NCBI RefSeq assembly: GCF_000272105.2
Contig: NZ_AJZD02000137.1
Coordinates: 1-54,980 of the forward strand
Length of the DNA stretch: 54,980 nt
Direction of reading: 5' to 3'
Source: Vibrio splendidus 12E03
GTDB lineage: Bacteria > Pseudomonadota > Gammaproteobacteria > Enterobacterales > Vibrionaceae
In this document: positions 44,903 to 53,946 of the stretch, in pieces
Numbering within the stretch: position 1 is the first letter of the stretch
How the letters are laid out: every line of letters begins with the position of its first letter
The notes under the pieces: generated by a model
The model's database searches: none
What the model saw: only the letters and a program-made list of their open reading frames with translations
Told to the model about the DNA's origin: nothing
Program-made: the position numbers and the translations under genes

Positions 44903-45916
44903 TTAAAGATCGAACTTAACTTCATCTAATAGCTTGATTGCTGCTGCGTGGTGGTCAGCGATCTGATCTAGAGAAATTGTATCAGCTTTGAATTCACCCC
45001 ATGAAGCAACAAGCTCAGAAGGTTTAACGTCTGCTTTCACTGGGTATTCGTAGTTCACTTCTGCGTACATGCTTTGTGCTGTGTTACCAGATAGGAATTC
45101 CATTAGCTTAACGGCATTCTCTTCATTTGGAGAGTATTTAGCCATTGCCATACCAGAGATGTTTACGTGAGTACCTGTAGTCTCTTGGTTAGGGAAGTTA
45201 ATGTAAACAGAGTCAGCCCAAGCTTTTTGCTCTTTATCATTAACCATCTTACCTAGGTAGTAGCTGTTACCAAGAGCAACATCACATAGACCTTCTTTAA
45301 TCGCTTTAACTTGCGCGCGGTCGTTACCTTGAGGCTTACGTGCTAGGTTTGCTTTTACGCCTTCTAGCCATTCTTTCGTTTCAGCTTCACCTTTGTGAGC
45401 AATCATCGAAGATACTAGAGAAACATTGTATGGGTGCTTACCGCTACGAGTACAGATTTTGCCTTTAAATTCAGGCTTAGTTAGATCTTCGTAAGTGAAC
45501 TCTTCACCTAGACGACCAACACGGTCACGTGAAGAATAAACGCTACGTGTACGAGTTGTTAGAGCAAACCACTCATTATCTGTATCTTGGTATTGAGCAG
45601 GGATGTTCTTTTCAAGTACATCGCTCTCTACAGATTGAACTAGACCTTGTTTAGTTAATTCAGATAGACGGCTGATATCTACAGTTAAGACAACGTCAGC
45701 TGGGCTGTATTCACCCTCTTGAGCTAACTTCTCTGCTAAACCTTTTTTAGCAAACTTAACGTTTACTTTAATACCAGTCTCTTTTGTGAACTCTTTGAAC
45801 ATTGGCTCAACAAGGAAAGGTTGACGGTAAGAGTATACGTTTACTTCTTCCGCAGCCATTGCTGTCGGGGCAATTACACCACACGCTAGAGCTGAAAGTG
45901 TTAGCAGTTTCTTCAT
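44903..45916 (-). CDS. fbpA: Periplasmic iron(III)-binding protein FbpA
   Basis: A 337-residue periplasmic ferric-binding protein. The signal peptide MKKLLTLSALACGVIAPTAMA is cut near residue 21. The mature protein starts with EEVNVYSYRQPFLVEPM. The adjacent tyrosines that bind iron are in ALGNSYYLGKM near residue 218. HVNISGMAMAKYSPN follows. It delivers Fe3+ to FbpBC. A Fur box and a good promoter lie upstream, and an attenuator separates it from fbpB. Confidence 0.95.
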   Translation of the reverse strand: MKKLLTLSALACGVIAPTAMAAEEVNVYSYRQPFLVEPMFKEFTKETGIKVNVKFAKKGLAEKLAQEGEYSPADVVLTVDISRLSELTKQGLVQSVESDVLEKNIPAQYQDTDNEWFALTTRTRSVYSSRDRVGRLGEEFTYEDLTKPEFKGKICTRSGKHPYNVSLVSSMIAHKGEAETKEWLEGVKANLARKPQGNDRAQVKAIKEGLCDVALGNSYYLGKMVNDKEQKAWADSVYINFPNQETTGTHVNISGMAMAKYSPNEENAVKLMEFLSGNTAQSMYAEVNYEYPVKADVKPSELVASWGEFKADTISLDQIADHHAAAIKLLDEVKFDL

Positions 45917-45938
45917 TGTAAAATCCTTTATATCGAAA

Positions 45939-45989
45939 TGATAATGTCTATCAGTTGCGTTATTATATTCATCATTAACATAATTACAA
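45939..45989 (-). promoter_or_regulatory. Fur-box promoter of fbpA
   Basis: On the plus strand TGATAATGTCTATCA (45939-45953) matches the 7-1-7 Fur box TGATAATnATTATCA at all but two arm positions. On the minus strand TATAAT (45962-45967) forms a perfect -10, with TTGTAA (45984-45989) 16 bp upstream as -35. The start would be near 45955, so Fur-Fe2+ bound at +1 would block transcription. This predicts induction under iron limitation. Confidence 0.85.
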
Positions 45990-46138
45990 TGACGACCAAC
46001 AAAAAATCCGTCTACTCAGACCATTCAAACTCTCACTTTTGTAACAAACCATTTCAACTTTGTGTCTTGTCATTCCCCTTAAACAATGAGCCTAACTTCA
46101 ACGTTCGTGTTTATATATTGTGCAACCGTAAATACAAC

Positions 46139-46168
46139 AAAGCCCCGCAACAAGAGTTGCGGGGCTTT
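46139..46168 (-). terminator. amtB terminator
   Basis: AAAGCCCCGCAAC pairs with GTTGCGGGGCTTT around a four-base loop. It lies 43 bp after the amtB stop and is symmetrical, so it could also stop fbpA-side plus-strand transcripts. Confidence 0.92.
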
Positions 46169-46211
46169 CTTTGTCTAACCTAACCCATTCAGATTAGGCG
46201 ACGACTGTTGA

Positions 46212-47441
46212 TTATTTTACTGATACAAACTCAGGGTAAGCGCCGACACCACAATCGTGCATGTCCATACCTTCAAGTTCTTCATCTTCCGTTACTCGGA
46301 TACCGATTGTTGCTTTAAGCACTGCCCATACTGCTAGGCTAGCACCGAATACCCATGCAAAGATGACCGCTGCACCCATTAGCTGAGCACCAAACGTTGC
46401 ATCAGCGTTGCTTAGTGGCACAGCCATTAGACCGAAGAAACCACATACACCGTGTACAGAGATAGCACCTACTGGATCATCAATCTTAGCTTTGTCTAGA
46501 GCGATGATGCTGAATACAACCAATGCACCAGATACCGAACCAATCGCTACAGCAAATAGAGGTGATGGTGATAGAGGGTCTGCAGTGATTGCAACTAGGC
46601 CCGCTAACGCGCCGTTAAGAATCATTGTTAGGTCTGCTTTACCCCAAGTTGTTTTACATACTAGCAGTGCTGCAATTGCGCCCGCTGCTGCTGCTGCGTT
46701 AGTGTTAAGGAAGATTTGACCTACTGCTGTTGCGTTCTCAAAATCCGAAACCATCAGTTGAGAACCGCCGTTGAAACCGAACCAACCAAACCAAAGGATA
46801 AATGTACCTAGCGTTGCAAGTGGCATGTTTGAACCAGGAATCGGGTAGATTTCACCGTTCTTACCGTATTTACCTTTACGAGCACCGAGTAGTAGAACAC
46901 CAGCCAACGCTGCTGCTGCACCAGCCATGTGTACGATACCTGAACCTGCGAAGTCACTGAAACCCGCTTCTGATAGGAAACCGCCGCCCCAAGTCCAGTA
47001 ACCTTCAACGGGGTAAATGAACGCTGTTAGTACTACAGAGAAGATTAGGAATGACCAAAGCTTCATACGCTCAGCAACCGCACCAGATACTACAGACATT
47101 GCTGTTGCAACGAATACTACCTGGAAGAAGAAGTCTGATTCTAGTGAGTGGTCTGCGCCTTCACCTTGTGTACCAATTAGAGTACCAAATGATGGCAACC
47201 AACCGCCTTCACCGTTGTCGACATACATGATGTTGTAACCAACCACTAAGAAAGCTGTACAAGCAATTGCGTACAAACAGATGTTCTTAGTTAAAATTTC
47301 TGTGGTGTTCTTTGAACGAACTAGGCCAGCTTCTAACATCGCGAAGCCTGCTGCCATCCACATTACCAACGCACCTGAAATGAGGAAGAAAAAAGTGTCT
47401 AGTGCGTAACGTAGTTCCGTTACTGTTGTTGTAAGTTCCAT
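46212..47441 (-). CDS. amtB: Ammonium transporter AmtB
   Basis: A 409-residue inner-membrane ammonium channel with 11 helices, trimeric in the family. Motifs include the N-terminal helix with ALVMWMAAGFAMLEAGLVR, GSGIVHMAGAAAALAG with one pore His, WFGFNGGSQL, and the second pore His in ISVHGVCGFFGLMAVPL. The C-terminal cytoplasmic tail (ATIGIRVTEDEELEGMDMHD) matches the segment used for GlnK binding. It lies 27 bp after glnK in the conserved glnK-amtB operon, with a sigma-54-type promoter upstream. Confidence 0.95.
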   Translation of the reverse strand: MELTTTVTELRYALDTFFFLISGALVMWMAAGFAMLEAGLVRSKNTTEILTKNICLYAIACTAFLVVGYNIMYVDNGEGGWLPSFGTLIGTQGEGADHSLESDFFFQVVFVATAMSVVSGAVAERMKLWSFLIFSVVLTAFIYPVEGYWTWGGGFLSEAGFSDFAGSGIVHMAGAAAALAGVLLLGARKGKYGKNGEIYPIPGSNMPLATLGTFILWFGWFGFNGGSQLMVSDFENATAVGQIFLNTNAAAAAGAIAALLVCKTTWGKADLTMILNGALAGLVAITADPLSPSPLFAVAIGSVSGALVVFSIIALDKAKIDDPVGAISVHGVCGFFGLMAVPLSNADATFGAQLMGAAVIFAWVFGASLAVWAVLKATIGIRVTEDEELEGMDMHDCGVGAYPEFVSVK

Positions 47442-47468
47442 ATTAAAGTCTCCAGTCCTTGTAATTCT

Positions 47469-47816
<348 letters not shown>

Positions 47817-47854
47817 TTAAATTCTTACTTAATCCGTTAATTCTCTTATTACAA

Positions 47855-47871
47855 TCCAAGTAGCGTGCCAA
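47855..47871 (-). promoter_or_regulatory. Sigma-54-type promoter of glnK-amtB
   Basis: On the minus strand TTGGCACGCTACTTGGA matches the -24/-12 consensus TTGGCACG-N4-TTGCA at all but one position (G for C in the -12 element). Spacing is exact. The transcription start would be near 47845, about 38 bp before glnK. The substitution at -12 could weaken the promoter. Confidence 0.8.
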
Positions 47872-47924
47872 AAAGTTAAATTATTGATTTTAAACAACAT
47901 TAATATAATAAGGTCGTAACAACG

Positions 47925-47957
47925 AAAAAGGCCGCACCAATATGGTGCGGCCTTTTC
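47925..47957 (-). terminator. yacL terminator that contains an NtrC-type enhancer sequence
   Basis: AAAAAGGCCGCACC and GGTGCGGCCTTTT form a 13-bp stem around AATAT, a strong intrinsic terminator for yacL on the minus strand. Its core GCACCAATATGGTGC (47934-47948) exactly matches the NtrC-site half-sites GCACCA-N3-TGGTGC. Its centre lies about 97 bp upstream of the predicted glnK start, a normal enhancer distance. Confidence 0.85.
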
Positions 47958-47971
47958 ACTATCTTAATGCG

Positions 47972-47988
47972 TTGCACTATTGTTGCTC
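47972..47988. promoter_or_regulatory. Possible second, weaker NtrC site
   Basis: TTGCACTATTGTTGCTC contains one good NtrC half-site (TGCACTA) and a poor second half. It is centred about 40 bp, four helical turns, further upstream than the strong site, a typical enhancer-pair spacing. Confidence 0.35.
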
Positions 47989-48046
47989 CAGTTTTGGGCA
48001 ACGGAGCCTGCAAAGCTCTGAGTGACTAACAAATAGGTATTAGCGA

Positions 48047-48415
48047 CTAGTAACCTAAAAAATCCATCCAGCGTTCGATGAGCAGTTCGAAATCGTCGAT
48101 TCCACAGCTTGCTTGGCTTTCACAGTTATAGAAGTCGAACTCACTGCCCTCTTCCATCTCTTGCTCATGCGCTAACACGTTTTCTTGAATCGTTACTTCG
48201 TCTTCATTAATCGCAAGGCTAATCTCTTTGCCAAGCAACGTCACTTCATTGCTCAAGTCCTGTCGAGATTGCTCAATCAACGCCATCACATGATCTAATT
48301 TTTGCTTATCTTTACCGATCTCTTCTTGAAGCCAACGGCCAACAATCTCATGGCCCATGCTGCATTTCACATAGTATTCACCCATTAGAGTGTTTCTAGT
48401 AAATTCGAATTCCAT
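48047..48415 (-). CDS. yacL: UPF0231 family protein YacL
   Basis: A 122-residue cytoplasmic protein of unknown function, widely found next to acnB in gamma-proteobacteria. Family features seen are the N-terminal MEFEFTRN, CSMGHEIVGRWLQEEI, the acidic EQEMEEGSEFDFYN and CGIDDFELLIERW. The frame opens 11 codons earlier, but ATG at 48415 has GGAG close upstream and the family start MEFEF. It lies downstream of acnB on the same strand, beyond a terminator and a palindromic repeat. Confidence 0.9.
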   Translation of the reverse strand: MEFEFTRNTLMGEYYVKCSMGHEIVGRWLQEEIGKDKQKLDHVMALIEQSRQDLSNEVTLLGKEISLAINEDEVTIQENVLAHEQEMEEGSEFDFYNCESQASCGIDDFELLIERWMDFLGY

Positions 48416-48533
48416 AAGACTCCAAAGCTCTAATAAAAAGAGGCTCAATAAAAGGGTTGTGGCAAAAATGAGGCGAGAGTATATAGCGAAGTCATCAAGA
48501 GATCGAGTCGCTCGTCGTCCAGTATTCGGACAT

Positions 48534-48562
48534 AAAAAAACGCCTACCGAAGTAGACGTTCT
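48534..48562 (-). terminator. Terminator downstream of acnB
   Basis: On the minus strand AACGTCTAC pairs with GTAGGCGTT (one G-U) around TTCG, followed by TTTTT. It follows the palindromic repeat, so the repeat would be part of the acnB 3' untranslated RNA. Confidence 0.8.
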
Positions 48563-48573
48563 ATCATTTGGGT

Positions 48574-48712
48574 TCCTCTAAATAGTTGGAGTTGCAGTTA
48601 GGCGACAAGTTCGTTCATCCCTATGAGCATAGAAGCTCTATGTGATTAGGGCGGCCGGCGCTCCGGTGAACGTACGCAGTCAACAACGCTGCAGCTACAA
48701 ATATAACGAGGA
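48574..48712. repeat. 139-bp imperfect palindromic repeat element
   Basis: The ends are inverted: TCCTCTAAATAGTTGGAGTT at 48574 faces the reverse complement of 48680-48712 (TCCTCGTTATATTTGTAGCT), and both continue through GCAG and a GCGAC/TTGAC segment. The middle can fold with CCCTA/TAGGG, CATAG/CTATG and CGTTCA/TGAACG. It begins one base after the acnB stop codon and ends before the terminator. In layout it resembles roughly 130-bp interspersed repeats I remember from Yersinia and Serratia intergenic regions. Only one copy is in this window. Confidence 0.65.
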
Positions 48713-48713
48713 A

Positions 48714-51302
48714 CTAAGCTGGTTCTTGGAAGATAACCGTGTCTGCTTTTTCCGTGTACTGACCCATTTTATGGAAGTTCAGGTAACGGTATGTATCAGC
48801 AGCCGTTGCATTAATCTTCTCAGCGTACTCTAAGTACTCTTCTTTCGTTGGGATGCGACCTAGAATCGCGCCAACAGCAGAAAGCTCAGCAGAAGCCAGA
48901 TAAACGTTCGCGCCATTACCTAAGCGGTTCGGGAAGTTACGCGTTGACGTCGACATAACCGTCGAAGCATCAGCAACACGAGCTTGGTTACCCATACATA
49001 GTGAACAGCCAGGAGTTTCGATACGTACCCCAGCACGACCGAAGATGCCGTAGTAGCCTTCTTCTGTCAGTTGGTCTTTATCCATCTTCGTTGGCGGAGC
49101 CACCCATAGGCGAGTGTTTAGCGAGCCGTTAAACTCTTCTAGCATCTTACCTGCAGCACGGAAGTGACCGATGTTCGTCATACAAGAACCGATGAACACT
49201 TCTTGAATCTCAGTACCTTGAACGTCCGAAAGAAGACGAGCATCATCTGGATCATTTGGTGCACATAGGATTGGTTGATCGATGTCAGCAAGATCAATCT
49301 CAATAACATGCGCGTATTCCGCATCTGAATCAGCAGATAGCAACTCAGGGTTCGCTAACCACTCTTCCATTGCTGTGATACGACGCTCAATCGTACGAAC
49401 ATCACCGTAACCTTCAGCAATCATCCACTTAAGCATAACGATATTCGAGTTCAGGTACTCATCGATAGACTCTTGAGATAGCTTAACCGTACAACCTGCA
49501 GCAGAACGCTCAGCAGATGCATCAGAAAGCTCAAATGCTTGCTCAACAGATAAGTGCTCAACACCTTCAATTTCTAGTACACGACCAGAGAATTCGTTGA
49601 TCTTACCGGCTTTCTCTACCGTTAGTAGACCTTGCTTGATACCGTAAAGAGGAATTGCATGTACTAGGTCACGTAGCGTGATACCCGGCTGCATTTCACC
49701 TTTAAAGCGAACCAAGATAGATTCAGGCATATCAAGAGGCATAACGCCAGTTGCCGCAGCAAATGCTACTAAGCCAGATCCCGCAGGGAATGAAATACCT
49801 AGAGGGAAACGAGTATGCGAGTCACCACCTGTACCTACAGTATCAGGAAGAAGCATACGGTTTAGCCATGAGTGAATAACGCCATCACCCGGACGAAGTG
49901 AAACACCCGCACGGTTCATGATGAAATCAGGTAGCGTATGGTGAGTGTTTACATCGACTGGTTTAGGGTATGCCGATGTGTGACAGAAAGACTGCATTAC
50001 AAGGTCTGCAGAGAAACCAAGACACGCCAGATCTTTAAGCTCATCGCGAGTCATAGGACCGGTCGTATCTTGAGAACCGACTGTCGTCATTTTAGGTTCA
50101 CAGTACTGACCAGCACGCACACCTTCAACGCCGCATGCTTTACCAACCATCTTCTGAGCTAGCGTGTAGCCTTTATCAGATGCAGATGGGTCGATTGGTT
50201 TAGCAAACAGATCCGTTTCTTCTAGACCTAGAGCGTCACGAGCACGACCCGTTAGACCACGACCGATGATCAGTGGAATACGGCCACCAGCACGCACTTC
50301 ATCAAGAAGTACTTTGCTTAGCTCAAAGTTTGAAATCACAGAACCGTTCTTGTGAACAACACCTTCGTACGGGTAGATATCAATGATGTCGCCCATGTTC
50401 ATATCTTGTACGTTCAGTTCAATGGGTAGTGCGCCTGAATCTTCCATTGTGTTGTAGAAGATTGGTGCAATTTTACCACCAAGACAAACACCGCCAGTAC
50501 GCTTATTTGGTACGAATGGGATATCTTCACCCATAAACCAAAGTACTGAGTTTGTTGCCGATTTACGTGAAGAACCTGTACCAACAACATCACCAACGTA
50601 AGCCAGTGGAATGCCATCTTTTTGCATTTCTTCAATTTGTTTGATTGGACCAACGCTACCCTGTTCATCTGGAGTAATGCCATCACGTTCCATCTTCAGC
50701 ATCGCTTTCGCGTGTACTGGGATGTCAGGACGTGACCATGCATCAGGCGCTGGAGATAGGTCATCGGTGTTCGTTTCACCGGTAACTTTAAATACTTTAA
50801 CGGTGATCTTTTCCGCTACTTTGTTTTTCGCTGTAAACCATTCAGCATCAGCCCAAGATTGAAGCACTTGTTGTGCAGATGCATTGCCAGCTTTCGCTTT
50901 CTCTTCTACGTCATAGAACGCATCGAACATCAGTAGAGTATGAGATAGAGCTTTAACAGCGATTGGAGCAAGCTCAGCATCGTCTAGTAGAGATACTAGA
51001 GATTCGATGTTGTAGCCGCCTTGCATGGTACCAAGCAATTCTGCAGCTTTTGCTTTGCTTACTAGTGGAGAAGCTACTTCACCTTTAGTGATAGCCGTAA
51101 GGAAGCCAGCTTTTACGTAAGCGGCTTCATCTACACCCGGTGGAATGCGATTTTCTAGTAGGTCAAGAATGATTTCTTCTTCACCTTGAGGTGGATTCTT
51201 CAGAAGTTCAACTAGGCCAGCTACCTGCTCAGCATCTAGTGGTTTTGGAACAACTCCTTCGGCAGCACGTTCTTCGACGTGTTTACGGTAGGCTTCAAGC
51301 AC
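48714..51302 (-). CDS. acnB: Aconitate hydratase B (AcnB)
   Basis: An 862-residue [4Fe-4S] TCA-cycle enzyme that isomerises citrate to isocitrate and also handles 2-methylisocitrate. The N-terminal HEAT-like domain (about 1-160) is followed by the swivel domain (with [23 protein letters not shown]) and the catalytic part. Cluster cysteines lie in IGSCMTN and the GCSLCMGN motif near residue 760. I start at GTG 51302, which has AGAGGA 8 nt upstream and gives [15 protein letters not shown] right after the initiator, as in E. coli. The ATG nine codons earlier has no supporting site. Confidence 0.96.
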   Translation of the reverse strand: MLEAYRKHVEERAAEGVVPKPLDAEQVAGLVELLKNPPQGEEEIILDLLENRIPPGVDEAAYVKAGFLTAITKGEVASPLVSKAKAAELLGTMQGGYNIESLVSLLDDAELAPIAVKALSHTLLMFDAFYDVEEKAKAGNASAQQVLQSWADAEWFTAKNKVAEKITVKVFKVTGETNTDDLSPAPDAWSRPDIPVHAKAMLKMERDGITPDEQGSVGPIKQIEEMQKDGIPLAYVGDVVGTGSSRKSATNSVLWFMGEDIPFVPNKRTGGVCLGGKIAPIFYNTMEDSGALPIELNVQDMNMGDIIDIYPYEGVVHKNGSVISNFELSKVLLDEVRAGGRIPLIIGRGLTGRARDALGLEETDLFAKPIDPSASDKGYTLAQKMVGKACGVEGVRAGQYCEPKMTTVGSQDTTGPMTRDELKDLACLGFSADLVMQSFCHTSAYPKPVDVNTHHTLPDFIMNRAGVSLRPGDGVIHSWLNRMLLPDTVGTGGDSHTRFPLGISFPAGSGLVAFAAATGVMPLDMPESILVRFKGEMQPGITLRDLVHAIPLYGIKQGLLTVEKAGKINEFSGRVLEIEGVEHLSVEQAFELSDASAERSAAGCTVKLSQESIDEYLNSNIVMLKWMIAEGYGDVRTIERRITAMEEWLANPELLSADSDAEYAHVIEIDLADIDQPILCAPNDPDDARLLSDVQGTEIQEVFIGSCMTNIGHFRAAGKMLEEFNGSLNTRLWVAPPTKMDKDQLTEEGYYGIFGRAGVRIETPGCSLCMGNQARVADASTVMSTSTRNFPNRLGNGANVYLASAELSAVGAILGRIPTKEEYLEYAEKINATAADTYRYLNFHKMGQYTEKADTVIFQEPA

Positions 51303-51465
51303 GACTTTTTTCCTCTCATTGCGGTTCACTTCTTCCCTTCATAATTGTTAGTAAAATAAAGAAGTGAACATCCTTGGAAACTTGGCTCTCCATTGCCATT
51401 TTTGTCATTCAATTTGTATTGATGAGCGGCGTCATAGAGGCCAAACTGTGGGCGGTAGAATAGCA

Positions 51466-51481
51466 AATTTAACGTTAAATT
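51466..51481. promoter_or_regulatory. 16-bp palindrome in the acnB upstream region
   Basis: AATTTAACGTTAAATT is a perfect palindrome about 165 bp upstream of acnB, close to weak -35/-10 candidates. It contains inverted TTAAC/GTTAA elements. It could be an operator for a metabolic regulator; GTTAA elements recall ArcA sites, but those are direct repeats. Confidence 0.4.
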
Positions 51482-51574
51482 AAAATCTTATCATTTTGAC
51501 CAACATAGCAAGTTAAGACGAAAGTCCCACTATTTTTGCCTAATTACGCACTTAAATGGCGACTCTGCGCATGA

Positions 51575-53908
51575 TTATTTGTAGGACGTACCTACAATCA
51601 GATACACCGAATCGAAATTATCTTCGGTTCGGCCATAAGCTAAAATGATCGGCCCGATTGGTGAATCGACACCTGCGAAAACAGAACCCGCGGTGTACAT
51701 TGGCGCTTCATCAATACTCAAATCATTGTTCGACCAAACACCACCATGCTCAATGGATGCACCCACGTAGAATGGTGATTCAAAGAGGCCGAAGTCATTT
51801 TCAAACCACTTATAACGATAAATAAGGCTGGTGTACGCCAAGTTCTGACCAATCATACTGTTCCTTGGAATACCTGATAGGTTTAAGAAGCCACCAAGCT
51901 CTTTGGGATCAATAGGGAAAATCGAATTTTTGCTCTCTACAATACCGTAATCGAGCTTTGCGACTAAAGTATGCTTCTCGATACTCTTTGCTGCCATTAA
52001 ATTAGCCGAAAACTCATAAACCGTATCGCTCTCAGACGTCAACTCTGTTTCGTTAATCGAGCTATCATTCTGAAAGTCATCATGAGAAACAAGGTATTCT
52101 AAATCAACAAAATAACCTTCAGTTGGCAAGCTGAAGTTATCCAAAGTATCCAATCGATAATTGATAAATCCACCAATACGCGTGTAACCACCATTACCTA
52201 ACGAAGGTAAAGAAGCCACCTCAACATCCCCATCAGTATAACGAACACCAAACTTCAGCTCTTGCCATAAGGTAGGTTGATAGCCTAACGCTAATTCACC
52301 GACATACTCGCTATAGGTCATTGGAAAGTAGTCTTTCGTTACGTCCAGTGTCGGCTCTTCAATATCGTCAATATCTACCGGTAGATTTCTGTTTTCCTTG
52401 CTATAAACAACCGATGCAGAAGTGAACAATTTTTGACTCGAAAAGAATGGCGAGTAGAGTTCGGCCTCAATTCGTTTATCCGTACCCATCTCGATATTGG
52501 TTCTTAACTCTGCACCGTGCGAGTTGATATCGGTAAAGTTGGCGGAGACACCGATCGAGTACTGGCTAGTAGTAGAGAAATCATCTTCAAGAAAGAAACG
52601 AAAGTTGAGGTAGTTTGGCCCCCAAGACTTTTCATCCACATTCACCGTAAGTTGCTCTTCACCGTCAACATTATCAAACTCATAAGTGACCAACTCAAAT
52701 CTATCCAGTGCATAGAGGTCTTGCACTTTAGATTCAATTTCACTGGTCTTTAAGATCTTACCGGAATCTAGGTTTAAACGGTTTTCGATCAGCTTATCGG
52801 AATAGTGGGTATTGTTATTGATAACAACTCGGTCAACGACGGTCTTATCGCCGTGCTTCAGCTGTCTGCGTGCTTTTTGTTTGTCCTCGATATAATGCTG
52901 ATAATCGGCATTTGAGAGCGATAGCTTAGAAAGTTCATCAGTATGCTGCTTAGCAGCTTCATAACCCGCGAGGAAAGCCGATGGCATTTTATCAAATTCT
53001 GTCGTCTCCATTTCCCCAACATCTGGGCGCAGGAAGACATCATCGTCTGTGAGTGTTTCAGCTTGCTCTTGGGTGCTGCGTTGAACAAGATAATTAGAGA
53101 GTTGGTCAGCTGCGGCTAGAAAATTCGTGAAATCATCTTTGCCTTTGTAGTTGGTACTAATATCCACCGCAATGACGATGTCTGCACCCATCGCTCTGGC
53201 TACGTCGACGGGCATATTATTGGTGACACCACCATCAACCAGCATTCGACCATCTAGCTCATAAGGGGGAAGCGCTCCGGGAACTGACATACTGGCCATC
53301 ATGGCATCAACAAGGTGACCATGGTCGATGACCACCTCTTCAAGTTCGATAATGTCGGTTGCGACGGAACGGTATGGAATCGCAAGATGGTCGAAAGAAT
53401 CGAATGAGGATAGATTACCTGTGGTCTCACGCAGAATACGTAACATATTCTGGCCTTGCACCACCCCTTTCCTTGCTTTGATTTCGCCCCAACCTAAGCC
53501 GAGATCGGTGTTCAGTTGGTAGCGGTCTTCATATTCTTTGTCACGTACACGGCGATCACTACGGTTAACGCGATCACGATAACCGCGATTCCAATCGACC
53601 GTATAAATAAAGCTCTCGATCTCGTCTGCGCTCATCCCTGTCGCATAAAGACCACCAACGTATGAGCCCATACTGGTACCGGTAATATAATCAACCGGGA
53701 TTTGCATCTCTTCTAGAGCTTTAAGCACACCAATGTGAGCTGCACCTTTTGCCCCACCACCAGCAAGAACGACAGCAACGGTTGGTCTTTTATGAGCTTG
53801 TTCAGCCTGCTGAGATTGATCAACCTGTGTCGCGGTAGATGCAAACAGCTGAAAACTGATTACAGTACCCACAATGCCTAAGCCGCTCACTATCCAACGA
53901 GAAATCAT
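51575..53908 (-). CDS. Patatin-like phospholipase with POTRA and Omp85 barrel (PlpD type, T5dSS)
   Basis: A 777-residue secreted lipase fused to its own translocator, the type Vd autotransporter design. A signal peptide covers about residues 1-25. The patatin domain (about 45-330) has the oxyanion loop GGGAKGAAHIGVLKAL near 51, nucleophile GTSMG near 77-81 and the Asp of the catalytic dyad in DGGVTNNMPVDVA near 225. A POTRA domain (about 345-430, VDRVVINNNTHYSD) precedes a C-terminal beta-barrel (430-777) ending in VYLIVGTSYK. Family members act on phospholipids; whether the domain is released is unknown. It lies between acnB and mrcB without an operon partner. Confidence 0.9.
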   Translation of the reverse strand: MISRWIVSGLGIVGTVISFQLFASTATQVDQSQQAEQAHKRPTVAVVLAGGGAKGAAHIGVLKALEEMQIPVDYITGTSMGSYVGGLYATGMSADEIESFIYTVDWNRGYRDRVNRSDRRVRDKEYEDRYQLNTDLGLGWGEIKARKGVVQGQNMLRILRETTGNLSSFDSFDHLAIPYRSVATDIIELEEVVIDHGHLVDAMMASMSVPGALPPYELDGRMLVDGGVTNNMPVDVARAMGADIVIAVDISTNYKGKDDFTNFLAAADQLSNYLVQRSTQEQAETLTDDDVFLRPDVGEMETTEFDKMPSAFLAGYEAAKQHTDELSKLSLSNADYQHYIEDKQKARRQLKHGDKTVVDRVVINNNTHYSDKLIENRLNLDSGKILKTSEIESKVQDLYALDRFELVTYEFDNVDGEEQLTVNVDEKSWGPNYLNFRFFLEDDFSTTSQYSIGVSANFTDINSHGAELRTNIEMGTDKRIEAELYSPFFSSQKLFTSASVVYSKENRNLPVDIDDIEEPTLDVTKDYFPMTYSEYVGELALGYQPTLWQELKFGVRYTDGDVEVASLPSLGNGGYTRIGGFINYRLDTLDNFSLPTEGYFVDLEYLVSHDDFQNDSSINETELTSESDTVYEFSANLMAAKSIEKHTLVAKLDYGIVESKNSIFPIDPKELGGFLNLSGIPRNSMIGQNLAYTSLIYRYKWFENDFGLFESPFYVGASIEHGGVWSNNDLSIDEAPMYTAGSVFAGVDSPIGPIILAYGRTEDNFDSVYLIVGTSYK

Positions 53909-53946
53909 TCTTTAAACTATCCTTGTCATTCTTTTCTGTTATGACT

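Noticed and set aside
45938..46183. Plus-strand ORF of 81 residues between fbpA and amtB
   Set aside because: It starts inside the Fur box and fbpA promoter and ends in the amtB terminator; no start site or domain seen.
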